DNA from: JBCCMA01 sp039026595
GTDB taxonomy: Bacteria; Pseudomonadota; Gammaproteobacteria; Steroidobacterales; JBCCMA01
Reading direction: 5' to 3'
NCBI GenBank assembly: GCA_039026595.1
Contig: JBCCMA010000003.1
Location: 1-62,716, forward strand
DNA length: 62,716 nucleotides
The notes beneath the pieces are model-generated. The model searched no databases. It was not told the origin of the DNA and saw only the letters and a program-made list of their open reading frames with translations. Within the stretch, counting starts at the first letter, position 1; each line of letters opens with the position of its first letter. The position numbers and the translations under genes were made by a program. Positions 44,201 through 51,957 of the stretch are shown here, in pieces.

Positions 44201-45610
44201 TCAGAGGCTGTAGTACATCTCAAACTCAACCGGATGCGTGGACATGCGCAGACGCTGCACCTCCTCACCCTTGAGCTCGATGTAAGCGTCGATGACGTCG
44301 TCGGTGAACACGTCGCCGGCGGTCAGGAACGCACGGTCCTCGGACAAGGCGGCGAGCGCTTCGTCCAGCGAGAACGCGACTTCGGCAATCTGCTTTTCTT
44401 CTTCCGGCGGCAGGTCGTACAGATCCTTGTCCATGGCATCGCCCGGGTGGATCTTATTCTTGATGCCGTCCAGCCCGGCCATCAGCATCGAGGCGAACGC
44501 GAAGTAGGGGTTGGCCGTGGAATCCGGGAAACGCACTTCGATGCGACGTGCTTTCGGGTTCGCGATGTAGGGCACACGGATCGACGCCGAGCGGTTACGC
44601 GCGGAGTACGCCAGCTTCACCGGCGCTTCGAAGCCCGGCACCAGACGCTTGTAGCGGTTGGTGCTGGCGTTCGCGAACGCGTTTAGCGCGCGCGCGTGCT
44701 TGATGATGCCGCCGATGTAGTACAGCGCGGTTTCCGACAGGCCGCCGTACTCATCACCGGTGAACAGGTTGTTGCCGTCTTTCACCAGCGACTGGTGAAT
44801 GTGCATGCCGTTGCCGTTGTCGCCGACCAGCGGCTTGGGCATGAACGTGGCGGTCTTGCCAAACATATGGGCAACGTTCTGCACGCAATACTTGTAGATC
44901 TGGACCTCGTCCGCCTTCTTGACCAGAGAGTTGAAGCGCGTGCCGATCTCACACTGACCCGCCGTTGCGACCTCATGGTGATGCACCTCGGTGACCACGC
45001 CCATGTCTTCGATGGCCAGGCACATGGCGGAACGCAAATCGTGCAGCGAATCGACCGGCGGGACGGGGAAGTAGCCGCCCTTGACGCCCGGACGATGGCC
45101 CGTGTTGCCCTCCGGATAGGTCTTGTCCGAGTTCCAGCCAGCTTCAATTGAATCAATGGCGAACATCGATTTGCCGATGCTGTCGTGGAAGCGCACGTCG
45201 TCGAAGACAAAAAACTCGTTCTCAGGACCGAACAGGGCCGTGTCGGCGATGCCGGTGGATTTGAGATACGCCTCGGCGCGCTTGGCGAGTGATCGCGGAT
45301 CGCGCTCGTAGCCCTGGCCGGTGGCCGGCTCCAGCACATCACAGCGCAGGTTCAGCGTCGGCTCTTCGGCGAAGACGTCACGAACGAGCGTGTCGACCTC
45401 GGGCATCAGGATCATGTCGGACTCGTTAATGCCCTTCCAGCCGGCGATCGACGATCCGTCGAACATCTTGCCCTCGTCGAGAAAGCCCTGGTCGATCTGA
45501 TGGGCGGGCACGGTTACGTGCTGCTCTTTGCCTTTGGTATCCGTGAACCGCAGATCAACAAATTTGATCTCTTCGTCTTTGATCTGCTTGAAAATATCTG
45601 GCGATGCCAT
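44201..45610 (-). CDS. glnA: Glutamine synthetase, type I
   Basis: 469 residues from ATG 45610. Makes glutamine from glutamate, ammonia and ATP. N-terminal beta-grasp region (KFVDLRFTDTKGKEQHVTVP, DGSSIAGW), catalytic domain (FGPENEFFVFDD, VEHHHEV-like GVVTEVHHHEVATAGQ, NGMHIHQSL) and the adenylylation site Tyr in KDLYDLPPEE, so GlnE-type control is expected. A longer in-frame start to 46360 overlaps glyQ antisense and is not real. Preceded by a sigma-54 promoter and NtrC-type sites. Confidence 0.98.
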   Translation of the reverse strand: MASPDIFKQIKDEEIKFVDLRFTDTKGKEQHVTVPAHQIDQGFLDEGKMFDGSSIAGWKGINESDMILMPEVDTLVRDVFAEEPTLNLRCDVLEPATGQGYERDPRSLAKRAEAYLKSTGIADTALFGPENEFFVFDDVRFHDSIGKSMFAIDSIEAGWNSDKTYPEGNTGHRPGVKGGYFPVPPVDSLHDLRSAMCLAIEDMGVVTEVHHHEVATAGQCEIGTRFNSLVKKADEVQIYKYCVQNVAHMFGKTATFMPKPLVGDNGNGMHIHQSLVKDGNNLFTGDEYGGLSETALYYIGGIIKHARALNAFANASTNRYKRLVPGFEAPVKLAYSARNRSASIRVPYIANPKARRIEVRFPDSTANPYFAFASMLMAGLDGIKNKIHPGDAMDKDLYDLPPEEEKQIAEVAFSLDEALAALSEDRAFLTAGDVFTDDVIDAYIELKGEEVQRLRMSTHPVEFEMYYSL

Positions 45611-45715
45611 GGAATGTGCTCCGTTGTGATTTCGCGATAGATGCGCGCAAAACCGTCCCCGCGTGCAGCGCACAGCGGCGACGGACTGCGCCAGTATTGA
45701 TTCTGCCCCGTGGTT

Positions 45716-45731
45716 TGCAGGAACTGTGCCA
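45716..45731 (-). promoter_or_regulatory. Sigma-54 (-24/-12) promoter of glnA
   Basis: Minus strand TGGCACAGTTCCTGCA: invariant GG and GC are present, separated by exactly 10 bases, and the match to TGGCAC-N5-TTGCA has one mismatch (CTGC). Predicted transcription start about 45705, some 95 bp before the ATG. Confidence 0.8.
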
Positions 45732-45782
45732 TGCACAAATCGCTGAAAAATCAACGACACATGGCGGCAGCGCCCACTGACC

Positions 45783-45830
45783 TGAGCCATTATAGTGCAC
45801 TCAGATAATGCGCTGCTCCGAAATAGTGCA
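45783..45830 (-). promoter_or_regulatory. Two NtrC-type binding sites upstream of glnA
   Basis: Minus strand TGCACTATTTCGGAGCA (45830-45814) matches TGCAC-N7-GTGCA with one mismatch; TGCACTATAATGGCTCA (45799-45783) keeps the left half and is weaker on the right. Centres are 31 bp apart, about three helical turns, and lie near -117 and -86 from the predicted start, close to the paired enhancer layout of enteric glnAp2. Confidence 0.65.
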
Positions 45831-45932
45831 CATGCTCGTAGGCCAGTACCGACAGTCGCCGCCGGTGCTCGCACAATACGTTGAATAACGGGCAGTTGCG
45901 CCACCGCCAGATAGTCGCCTGCCGCGCACCCC

Positions 45933-45950
45933 GCTATACTGTCGCGCCGC
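45933..45950 (+). promoter_or_regulatory. Candidate glyQ promoter (-10 plus G+C-rich discriminator)
   Basis: GCTATACTGTCGCGCCGC contains -10 TATACT (45935-45940), followed by a G+C-rich stretch; it is 17/18 identical to 25512-25529. No good -35. glyQ starts 52 bp downstream. Confidence 0.5.
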
Positions 45951-45991
45951 ACCACAACCGACAAAACGACCGGCCAGGAGGCCGTTTCCCC

Positions 45992-46939
45992 ATGACCGCG
46001 TCCACGACTTCGCGCCCCGAGACACCGCTCGGCACGCCACCCGCCACCTTTCAGGATCTGATACTCGCGCTGCAGTCTTTTTGGGCCGCGCGAGGCTGCG
46101 TGATCATGCAGCCGTCTGACCTGCCGATGGGCGCGGGCACATTCCACCCGGCCACATTCCTGCGGAGTATCGGCCCCGAGCCGTGGAACGCCGCCTACGT
46201 GCAGCCGTGCCGACGACCCACGGACGGCCGCTACGGCGACAATCCGTTCCGTCTGCAGCACTACTATCAGTTTCAGGTGCTGCTGAAGCCATCCCCGCCG
46301 GACATCATGGATCTCTATCTGGATTCGCTGCGCGCACTCGGGCTCGACACACTCACCCACGACGTGCGGTTTGTGGAGGACAACTGGGAGTCACCCACAC
46401 TCGGGGCGTGGGGTCTTGGTTGGGAGGTGTGGCTCAACGGCATGGAGGTCACGCAGTTCACTTACTTCCAACAGACCGGCGGCCTCGATTGCAAGCCGGT
46501 GTCCGGTGAGTTGACCTACGGGCTCGAGCGGATTGCCATGTATTTGCAGGGTGTGGAAAGCATCTTCGATCTGGTCTGGACACACGGACCGTCCGGCACC
46601 GTGACGTACGGGGATGTGTATCACCAGAATGAGAAAGAGCAGTCGGCGTACAACTTTGACCTGGCGGATCCCGACGCCCTGTTCCGCGAGTTTGACACCT
46701 GCGAGTCCGAGTTTGCGCGCCTGATGGACGCGGAGCTGCCGCTGCCCGCGTACGAGCAAGTGCTGCGGGCCTCGCATGCGTTCAATCTGCTCGACGCGCG
46801 CCACGCCATTTCGGTCACCGAACGACAGGCCTACATCCTGCGCGTACGCGCGATGGCACGCGACGTCGCGGCGCTTTATTACAAGATTCGCGAAGACGCG
46901 GGCTTCCCGCTGGTTAAACCTGGAGCGGATGCGGCATGA
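45992..46939 (+). CDS. glyQ: Glycyl-tRNA synthetase alpha subunit
   Basis: 315 residues from ATG 45992 (CAGGAGG about 11 bases before). Class II synthetase core: TFQDLILALQSFWAARGC, MGAGTFHPATFLRSIGPEPW, YVQPCRRPTDGRYG and LTYGLERIAMYLQ. Forms an alpha2beta2 enzyme with GlyS; charges tRNA-Gly. Coupled to glyS (ATGA overlap). This two-subunit form is bacterial. Confidence 0.98.
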   Translation: MTASTTSRPETPLGTPPATFQDLILALQSFWAARGCVIMQPSDLPMGAGTFHPATFLRSIGPEPWNAAYVQPCRRPTDGRYGDNPFRLQHYYQFQVLLKPSPPDIMDLYLDSLRALGLDTLTHDVRFVEDNWESPTLGAWGLGWEVWLNGMEVTQFTYFQQTGGLDCKPVSGELTYGLERIAMYLQGVESIFDLVWTHGPSGTVTYGDVYHQNEKEQSAYNFDLADPDALFREFDTCESEFARLMDAELPLPAYEQVLRASHAFNLLDARHAISVTERQAYILRVRAMARDVAALYYKIREDAGFPLVKPGADAA

Positions 46940-49050
46940 GCGCCCGTGACCTGTTGTTCGAGCTCGGCACCGAAGAACTGCCACCGAAATCATTGAAAAC
47001 GCTCAGTGACGCCCTGACGTCGGGCATCGAGAAGGGGCTGGGTGAGGCCTCGCTGACATTTGATTCGATCAGACCCTACGCCACGCCGCGACGATTGGCA
47101 GTGCACGTTGAAGGTCTGGCCGAACGTCAGCCTGAGCAGGTCATCGCTCGGCGTGGGCCACCGGTCAGGATTGCGTTTGACGAGAACGGGCAACCAACAA
47201 AAGCGGCGCAGAAATTCATCGACGGGTGTGGCGTGACGCTGGACGACATCGGTCGCCAGAAAACGGACAAAGGCGAGTGGCTCTTTTATGAGGGCCGCCA
47301 GGCCGGTGAACCGGCAAGCGCACTTTTGCCCGGCATCATTGACGACGCCTTGCGCGCGTTGCCCATCGCCAAACGCATGCGCTGGGGTACGCGCGACGTT
47401 GAGTTCGTGCGCCCGGTGCAGTGGTCGGTGTTATTGCTCGGCGACGATGTGATTGAAGCCGACTTCATCGGCGCGCGCAGCGGCCGCACCACCTTTGGCC
47501 ATCGCTTCCACGCGCCCGCCGCCGTGGATCTGGCCCGGCCCGCAGACTACGCCGGTACGCTTGAGAAACACGGTCGCGTTATCGCAGATTTCGCGGCGCG
47601 ACGCGCGCGGATTACCGACATGGTGAACACCACCGCGCGCGCGCTGGACGGCACTGCGATTGTCGACGACGCCCTGATGGACGAGGTCACGGCTCTGGTC
47701 GAGTGGCCCGTGCCGGTGGCGGGACGTTTTGACGAGGCGTTTCTGGCGCTGCCCGAAGAGGTACTGATTTCCACCCTGAAGGATCACCAGCGCTACTTCG
47801 CTTTGCGCGGAGAAGACGGGGCCCTGCTGCCTTGGTTCATCACCATCGCAAACATCGACAGCGACCGCCCTGAGGCGGTCCGTGACGGCAATGAACGCGT
47901 GGTGCACCCGCGCCTGAGCGATGCACGCTTTTTTTACTCGCAGGACCAGCGTACAGCGCTCGCCGACCGCGTAGCGTCGCTGGACAGCGTTTTGTTCCAG
48001 AAGCAACTCGGATCGCTGGGGGACAAGGTTCGCCGAGTCCGTGAGCTTGCCACACAGGTGGCGCCGCAGATCGGCGCGGACCGCGACGTCACCGCGCGCG
48101 CCGCCGATCTGTGCAAAAGCGACCTGGTCACTGAGATGGTCGGCGAGTTTCCCGAGTTGCAGGGCACGATGGGACGCTACTACGCCACGCACGACGGGGA
48201 AGCGGATGAAGTGGCCCGCGCCATAGAGGAACACTACCGTCCCCGGTTTGCCGGCGATGACCTGCCTGAAACCGGCGCCGGACGCGCCGTCAGTCTGGCC
48301 GACCGCATCGATACGCTGGTCGGCATTTTCGCCATCGGCAAACCTCCCAGCGGGACTCGCGACCCATTCGGCCTGCGCCGCGCCGCGCTTGGCGTGTTGC
48401 GGTTACTCACCGAAACGGGCGCCGATGTGGATCTGGCCAGTGTTGTCCGACAGGCGGCGCAGCAGCTGCCTGACCTGTCGGCGAAGGACAACGCCGCCAG
48501 CAGGAAGCCGCGCAAGGCTCTGCCGAGCGGCGAGGCGCTAGTCAGTCAGGTCATGGACTACCTCACCGAGCGCCTGCGCGGCATGGCGCTGGAGCAGGGC
48601 GCGACGACCGGCCAGTTTGATGCGGTGGTGTCGCTCGGCGCGTCACGACCCGTGGACGTCATGGCGCGCGTCGCGGCCGTGCGAACGTTTGCTGCAACAC
48701 CGGCTGCGGAAGCATTGATCGCAGCAAACAAGCGCATCGCCAATATCCTGCGCAAAGTGGACGAAGAGCTGACCACGGTCGACACGACGCGTTTTGACAG
48801 CGCGCCCGAAACGGCACTGTACGATGCGCTCACCGGTGTGACGCGCGAGGTGTCGGCAGCGGTCTCCCATGCCGATTACGTCACCGCGCTCGATCACCTC
48901 GCGACGCTTCGCGGGCCGGTTGACGCTTTCTTTGACGACGTGCTGGTGATGGCCGACGACCCCGACGTTCGCCTGAACCGGTTGGCACTTCTGTCGGAGG
49001 TTCGGGCGCTCTTTCTGAACGTCGCCGACATTTCGCTCGCCGCGCAATAA
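46936..49050 (+). CDS. glyS: Glycyl-tRNA synthetase beta subunit
   Basis: 704 residues, normal length. Starts SARDLLFELGTEELPPK; further markers are YATPRRLAVHVEGL, KRMRWG, FVRPVQWSVLLLGD, HRFHAPA, ALPEEVLISTLKDHQRYFAL and FGLRRAALGVLRLL. Contains the HD-like and anticodon-binding/DALR-like C-terminal parts (about 560-700). Reads through ATGA overlap from glyQ; 7 bp before the next gene. Confidence 0.98.
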   Translation: MSARDLLFELGTEELPPKSLKTLSDALTSGIEKGLGEASLTFDSIRPYATPRRLAVHVEGLAERQPEQVIARRGPPVRIAFDENGQPTKAAQKFIDGCGVTLDDIGRQKTDKGEWLFYEGRQAGEPASALLPGIIDDALRALPIAKRMRWGTRDVEFVRPVQWSVLLLGDDVIEADFIGARSGRTTFGHRFHAPAAVDLARPADYAGTLEKHGRVIADFAARRARITDMVNTTARALDGTAIVDDALMDEVTALVEWPVPVAGRFDEAFLALPEEVLISTLKDHQRYFALRGEDGALLPWFITIANIDSDRPEAVRDGNERVVHPRLSDARFFYSQDQRTALADRVASLDSVLFQKQLGSLGDKVRRVRELATQVAPQIGADRDVTARAADLCKSDLVTEMVGEFPELQGTMGRYYATHDGEADEVARAIEEHYRPRFAGDDLPETGAGRAVSLADRIDTLVGIFAIGKPPSGTRDPFGLRRAALGVLRLLTETGADVDLASVVRQAAQQLPDLSAKDNAASRKPRKALPSGEALVSQVMDYLTERLRGMALEQGATTGQFDAVVSLGASRPVDVMARVAAVRTFAATPAAEALIAANKRIANILRKVDEELTTVDTTRFDSAPETALYDALTGVTREVSAAVSHADYVTALDHLATLRGPVDAFFDDVLVMADDPDVRLNRLALLSEVRALFLNVADISLAAQ

Positions 49051-49057
49051 CCAGGCC

Positions 49058-49543
49058 ATGCCGGCACACGCGCAGACAGACACCGTACGCGTTCTGCCGT
49101 TGATCGCCGCGGTGCTGGCAGGCATGGCGTATTTCCATCTGCATGAGCAGAGCGCGGCGTGGTACACGGCAACCCGCCTCCCCGACGCGCTCTACACTTT
49201 CTGGTTCGCTTCGCCGTTACTCGGAGGCTGGCTGATCGGTGGCGTGGGCGCGCTGATCAGCCATTGGGCGGTTGCTCTGGTTGTCGGGCTCTTGTTGGCG
49301 ATGATCGTACGTCGGGACTTCTGGCTCTACGGGGCTATCGCAGTGGGCGCGTCGTTGACCACAGCGTGGCTGGTCCGGCTGGACGGGTGGTTCTCTGTAC
49401 TGCAGTTCGGCCCGGGGTTCTGGCTATCCATGCGCGCCAAGTGGCTGACGGTCGATCCGATCGGCGTGTTGAGCGCGCTCCTGGCGATGCCGCTATGCAC
49501 CGCCTGGTGGGGCCGCGTTGTTTGTCGTCGGGCCGTTGCGTGA
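49058..49543 (+). CDS. Small integral membrane protein of unknown function
   Basis: 161 residues, four to five hydrophobic segments: VLPLIAAVLAGMAYFHL, LYTFWFASPLLGGWLIGGVGALI, WAVALVVGLLLAMIV, LYGAIAVGASLTTAWLV and IGVLSALLAMPLCTAWWG. No motif recognised. Sits 7 bp after glyS, and its TGA overlaps the GTG start of gmhB, so it belongs to the same transcript. Confidence 0.65.
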   Translation: MPAHAQTDTVRVLPLIAAVLAGMAYFHLHEQSAAWYTATRLPDALYTFWFASPLLGGWLIGGVGALISHWAVALVVGLLLAMIVRRDFWLYGAIAVGASLTTAWLVRLDGWFSVLQFGPGFWLSMRAKWLTVDPIGVLSALLAMPLCTAWWGRVVCRRAVA

Positions 49544-50094
49544 GCACGCGCCGGCGCCCGTTGGTCGTGCTCGACCGGGACGGCGTGTTGAACGAGGATT
49601 CCCCGGAGTTCGTGAAGTCCGCTGCCGAGTGGCGCCCCTTGCCGGGCGCGCTTGAGGCCGTCGCGCGGCTGACGCAGGCGGGGTGGCGCGTGGTGGTGGC
49701 GACCAATCAGTCGGGGCTGGCCAGGGGCAAGTTTACCTATCAGGCACTGCACGCCATGCACCAGAAATGCGAGCACCTACTGGCTGCGTTGGGCGGCCGT
49801 ATCGACGGTTGGTTCTTCTGCCCGCATGGACCGGGTGACGGCTGCGCTTGTCGCAAGCCGAACACAGGACTGTATGACCAGATTGACCGCGTCTTCCCGG
49901 GGGGCTTTGACGGCGTGCCGTCGGTAGGGGATTCTCTACGCGACATGGCAGCGGCGCAGACCGTCGGCGCGACCCCCGTTCTGGTTCGCACCGGCAATGG
50001 CCGACGCACGGAAGCCGAACTGCCCGCGAACACGACTGTGCAGGTCGCCGATGACCTGGCCGCCGTCGTGTCGCATCTCCTCAACAACCGCTGA
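49540..50094 (+). CDS. gmhB: D-glycero-beta-D-manno-heptose 1,7-bisphosphate 7-phosphatase
   Basis: 184 residues from GTG 49540 (GTGA overlap with the preceding gene). HAD motif I VVLDRDGVLNED with the catalytic Asp12 and Asp14, motif II in VATNQSGLARG, the zinc loop CPHGPGDGCACRKPNTG (Cys-His-Cys-Cys) and motif IV in VGDSLRDMAAA. Removes the 7-phosphate in ADP-heptose synthesis for the LPS core. Neighbouring acyltransferase and glycosyltransferases fit an envelope context. Confidence 0.93.
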   Translation: MSTRRRPLVVLDRDGVLNEDSPEFVKSAAEWRPLPGALEAVARLTQAGWRVVVATNQSGLARGKFTYQALHAMHQKCEHLLAALGGRIDGWFFCPHGPGDGCACRKPNTGLYDQIDRVFPGGFDGVPSVGDSLRDMAAAQTVGATPVLVRTGNGRRTEAELPANTTVQVADDLAAVVSHLLNNR

Positions 50095-50115
50095 TCGCTC
50101 GCCACTTAAGACACC

Positions 50116-50853
50116 GTGCAAATACTCGGCTCCCTGATTTTCAATCTGTACTTTGTATTATCGACGGCCCTCTGGTCGCTTGTGGTGGCGTTCGCGGGTT
50201 TCTTTCTGAGCTACGAACGTCGCTTTGAGCTGGTCCGCAGCTGGGCGCGTTCGGTGACGCACTGTCTGGAGATGTGTTGCGGGCTGAGCTACGACGTTGA
50301 GGGTGCCGAGCATTTTGACGGCCCCGCGGCCGTGATTCTGCAAAAACACTCGTCAGCATGGGAGACGGTCGCGGGAATCGTGTATTGCCCGGCGCACACA
50401 TGGGTGCTCAAGCGCGAGTTGATGTGGGTTCCGATCCTGAACCTGGCGCTGATTGCCATGCGTGTGATTCCAATCAATCGCAAAGGACGACGCAGCGCCG
50501 TCGCGCAGGTGATCGAGCACGGCACCAATCGGCTTGGAGACGGCATCAATGTGATGATCTATCCCGAAGGCACCCGCGTCGCGCCCGGGCAGAACGGGCG
50601 GTTTGGTCGCAGCGGCGCCAAACTGGCGGTGAGCGCCGGCGTCCCGGTGATTCCGGTCGCGCACAACGCAGGCGAATTCTGGGGACGCAATCAGCACATC
50701 AAGTCACGGGGTACGATCCGGGTGGTGATCGGTCCACCCATTCCCACTTTGGGACGGGACCCGGACGACGTCACACGTGAAGCGGCCGAGTGGCTGGACG
50801 TCACCATGGCGCGCATCAGCGACGCACACGCCTCGATCGCCGTCACCCCGTGA
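50116..50853 (+). CDS. PlsC-like 1-acylglycerol-3-phosphate acyltransferase
   Basis: 245 residues from GTG 50116. N-terminal membrane segment (FVLSTALWSLVVAFAGFFLSY), acyltransferase block I LQKHSSAWET (His-x4-Glu; a common variant of His-x4-Asp), block II PINRKGRRSAV, and block III MIYPEGTRVAPG, then VIPVAHNAGEFW. Transfers a fatty acyl chain to lysophosphatidic acid or a related lysolipid at the inner membrane. Stop overlaps the GT4 start (GTGA). Confidence 0.92.
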   Translation: MQILGSLIFNLYFVLSTALWSLVVAFAGFFLSYERRFELVRSWARSVTHCLEMCCGLSYDVEGAEHFDGPAAVILQKHSSAWETVAGIVYCPAHTWVLKRELMWVPILNLALIAMRVIPINRKGRRSAVAQVIEHGTNRLGDGINVMIYPEGTRVAPGQNGRFGRSGAKLAVSAGVPVIPVAHNAGEFWGRNQHIKSRGTIRVVIGPPIPTLGRDPDDVTREAAEWLDVTMARISDAHASIAVTP

Positions 50854-51938
50854 CCGCCGAGCCCCGCGTGCTGTGCGTGACCTCGCACGCCGATACCTTG
50901 AATTCGATCCGCCCGGAAGCCGAGGTGTTTATCGGCTGCCGACAGGCCGGGCTCCATGTTGAGGCACTGATCGAATCCGATTCCTGCTACGCCGACGCGT
51001 TCCGGCGCGCGGGCATCACCGTCCACCCCAACTTCATCGAGCGCAAGTTTGATCGCACGGCAGTGGCGCGACTGCGATCGCTGTTGCAGTCCCGCGCCAT
51101 CAATGTGCTGCACCTGTTCAACAACAAGGCGATCGTGACGGGACTGCGCGCCGCGCGCGGACTGCCGGTGAAGGTGGTCACCTATCGCGGTCAGACTGGC
51201 AACGTCAGCAGGCTGAATCCGACCAGCTATCTGACCCACCTCAGCCGACGCGTGGACAAGATCACCTGCGTGTCGGACGCGGTACGGCGTGACCTCGCGC
51301 GTCACTTGAGCACACCGGACAAGGCCGTGACCATATACAAAGGACACGATCCGCGGTGGTACACCGAAGCGCCCGCTGATTTGAGCGAATTCGGTTTTTC
51401 GGCCGATGACTTTGTCGTTGCATCAGTGGCCAATCTGCGCCCGCGCAAGGGCGTGAATTTTCTGATCGACGCCGCCGCGCACCTTCCCGGCGATGCGCCC
51501 ATCCGGATTCTGCTGGTGGGGCGGGGTACCGACAGCCCGCAAGTGCGCGACGCGGTGGCCGCCCATCCCGGGCGCTTTGCGCTGGCCGGATTCCGGCGGG
51601 ATGCGGTCGCGCTTCTGGCAGCCTGCAACGCCAGCATTCTCGCGGCGACCAAACGCGAAGGACTGCCCAAGACCGTCATCGAGTCGATGGCCTACGGCGT
51701 AACGCCGATTGCCACGCGGACGGGCGGTAGCCCGGAATTGATTGAGGACGGCGTCAGCGGGCTTTTGATTGAACCGGCCAGCGCACGGGCGATTGGCGAG
51801 GCGATAACCCGCCTGTGGCAACACCCGGAGCAAAACCGTGCGATGGGTCAGCGCGCACGCGCCCGTTTGGCCACACACTTTCACCATAATGATACGGTCA
51901 CGCAGCACGTCGCGCTTTATCGCGCCCTTTCCAGTTAA
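50850..51938 (+). CDS. GT4-family glycosyltransferase
   Basis: 362 residues from GTG 50850. Two Rossmann domains: N-terminal LCVTSHADTLNSIRPEAEVF and HLFNNKAIVTGLRAARG; C-terminal VASVANLRPRKGVNFLIDAA, ILLVGRGTDSPQV, FAGFRRD-like LAGFRRDAVALLAACNASIL and KREGLPKTVIESMAYGVTPIAT (donor-binding Glu). GT-B fold, retaining GT4 group; the sugar and acceptor are unknown. Placed after gmhB and the acyltransferase, so LPS core or glycolipid synthesis is likely. Confidence 0.88.
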   Translation: MTAEPRVLCVTSHADTLNSIRPEAEVFIGCRQAGLHVEALIESDSCYADAFRRAGITVHPNFIERKFDRTAVARLRSLLQSRAINVLHLFNNKAIVTGLRAARGLPVKVVTYRGQTGNVSRLNPTSYLTHLSRRVDKITCVSDAVRRDLARHLSTPDKAVTIYKGHDPRWYTEAPADLSEFGFSADDFVVASVANLRPRKGVNFLIDAAAHLPGDAPIRILLVGRGTDSPQVRDAVAAHPGRFALAGFRRDAVALLAACNASILAATKREGLPKTVIESMAYGVTPIATRTGGSPELIEDGVSGLLIEPASARAIGEAITRLWQHPEQNRAMGQRARARLATHFHHNDTVTQHVALYRALSS

Positions 51939-51957
51939 CCCGCCAGGGAGGCCCGGT

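Larger units (their letters stand above)
45611..45991. other. 381-bp divergent control region between glnA and glyQ
   Basis: No gene fits. From left to right it holds the glnA leader (about 95 bp), the -24/-12 promoter of glnA, two NtrC-type sites, and the -10 of the glyQ promoter. The glyQ ribosome-binding site CAGGAGG lies at about 45975-45981. The tract 45732-45782 shows nothing recognisable. Confidence 0.8.

Noticed and set aside
45611..46360. In-frame N-terminal extension of glnA
   Set aside because: It would cover glyQ and the promoter region in antisense; homologues start at MASPDIFKQIK, after a sigma-54 promoter.
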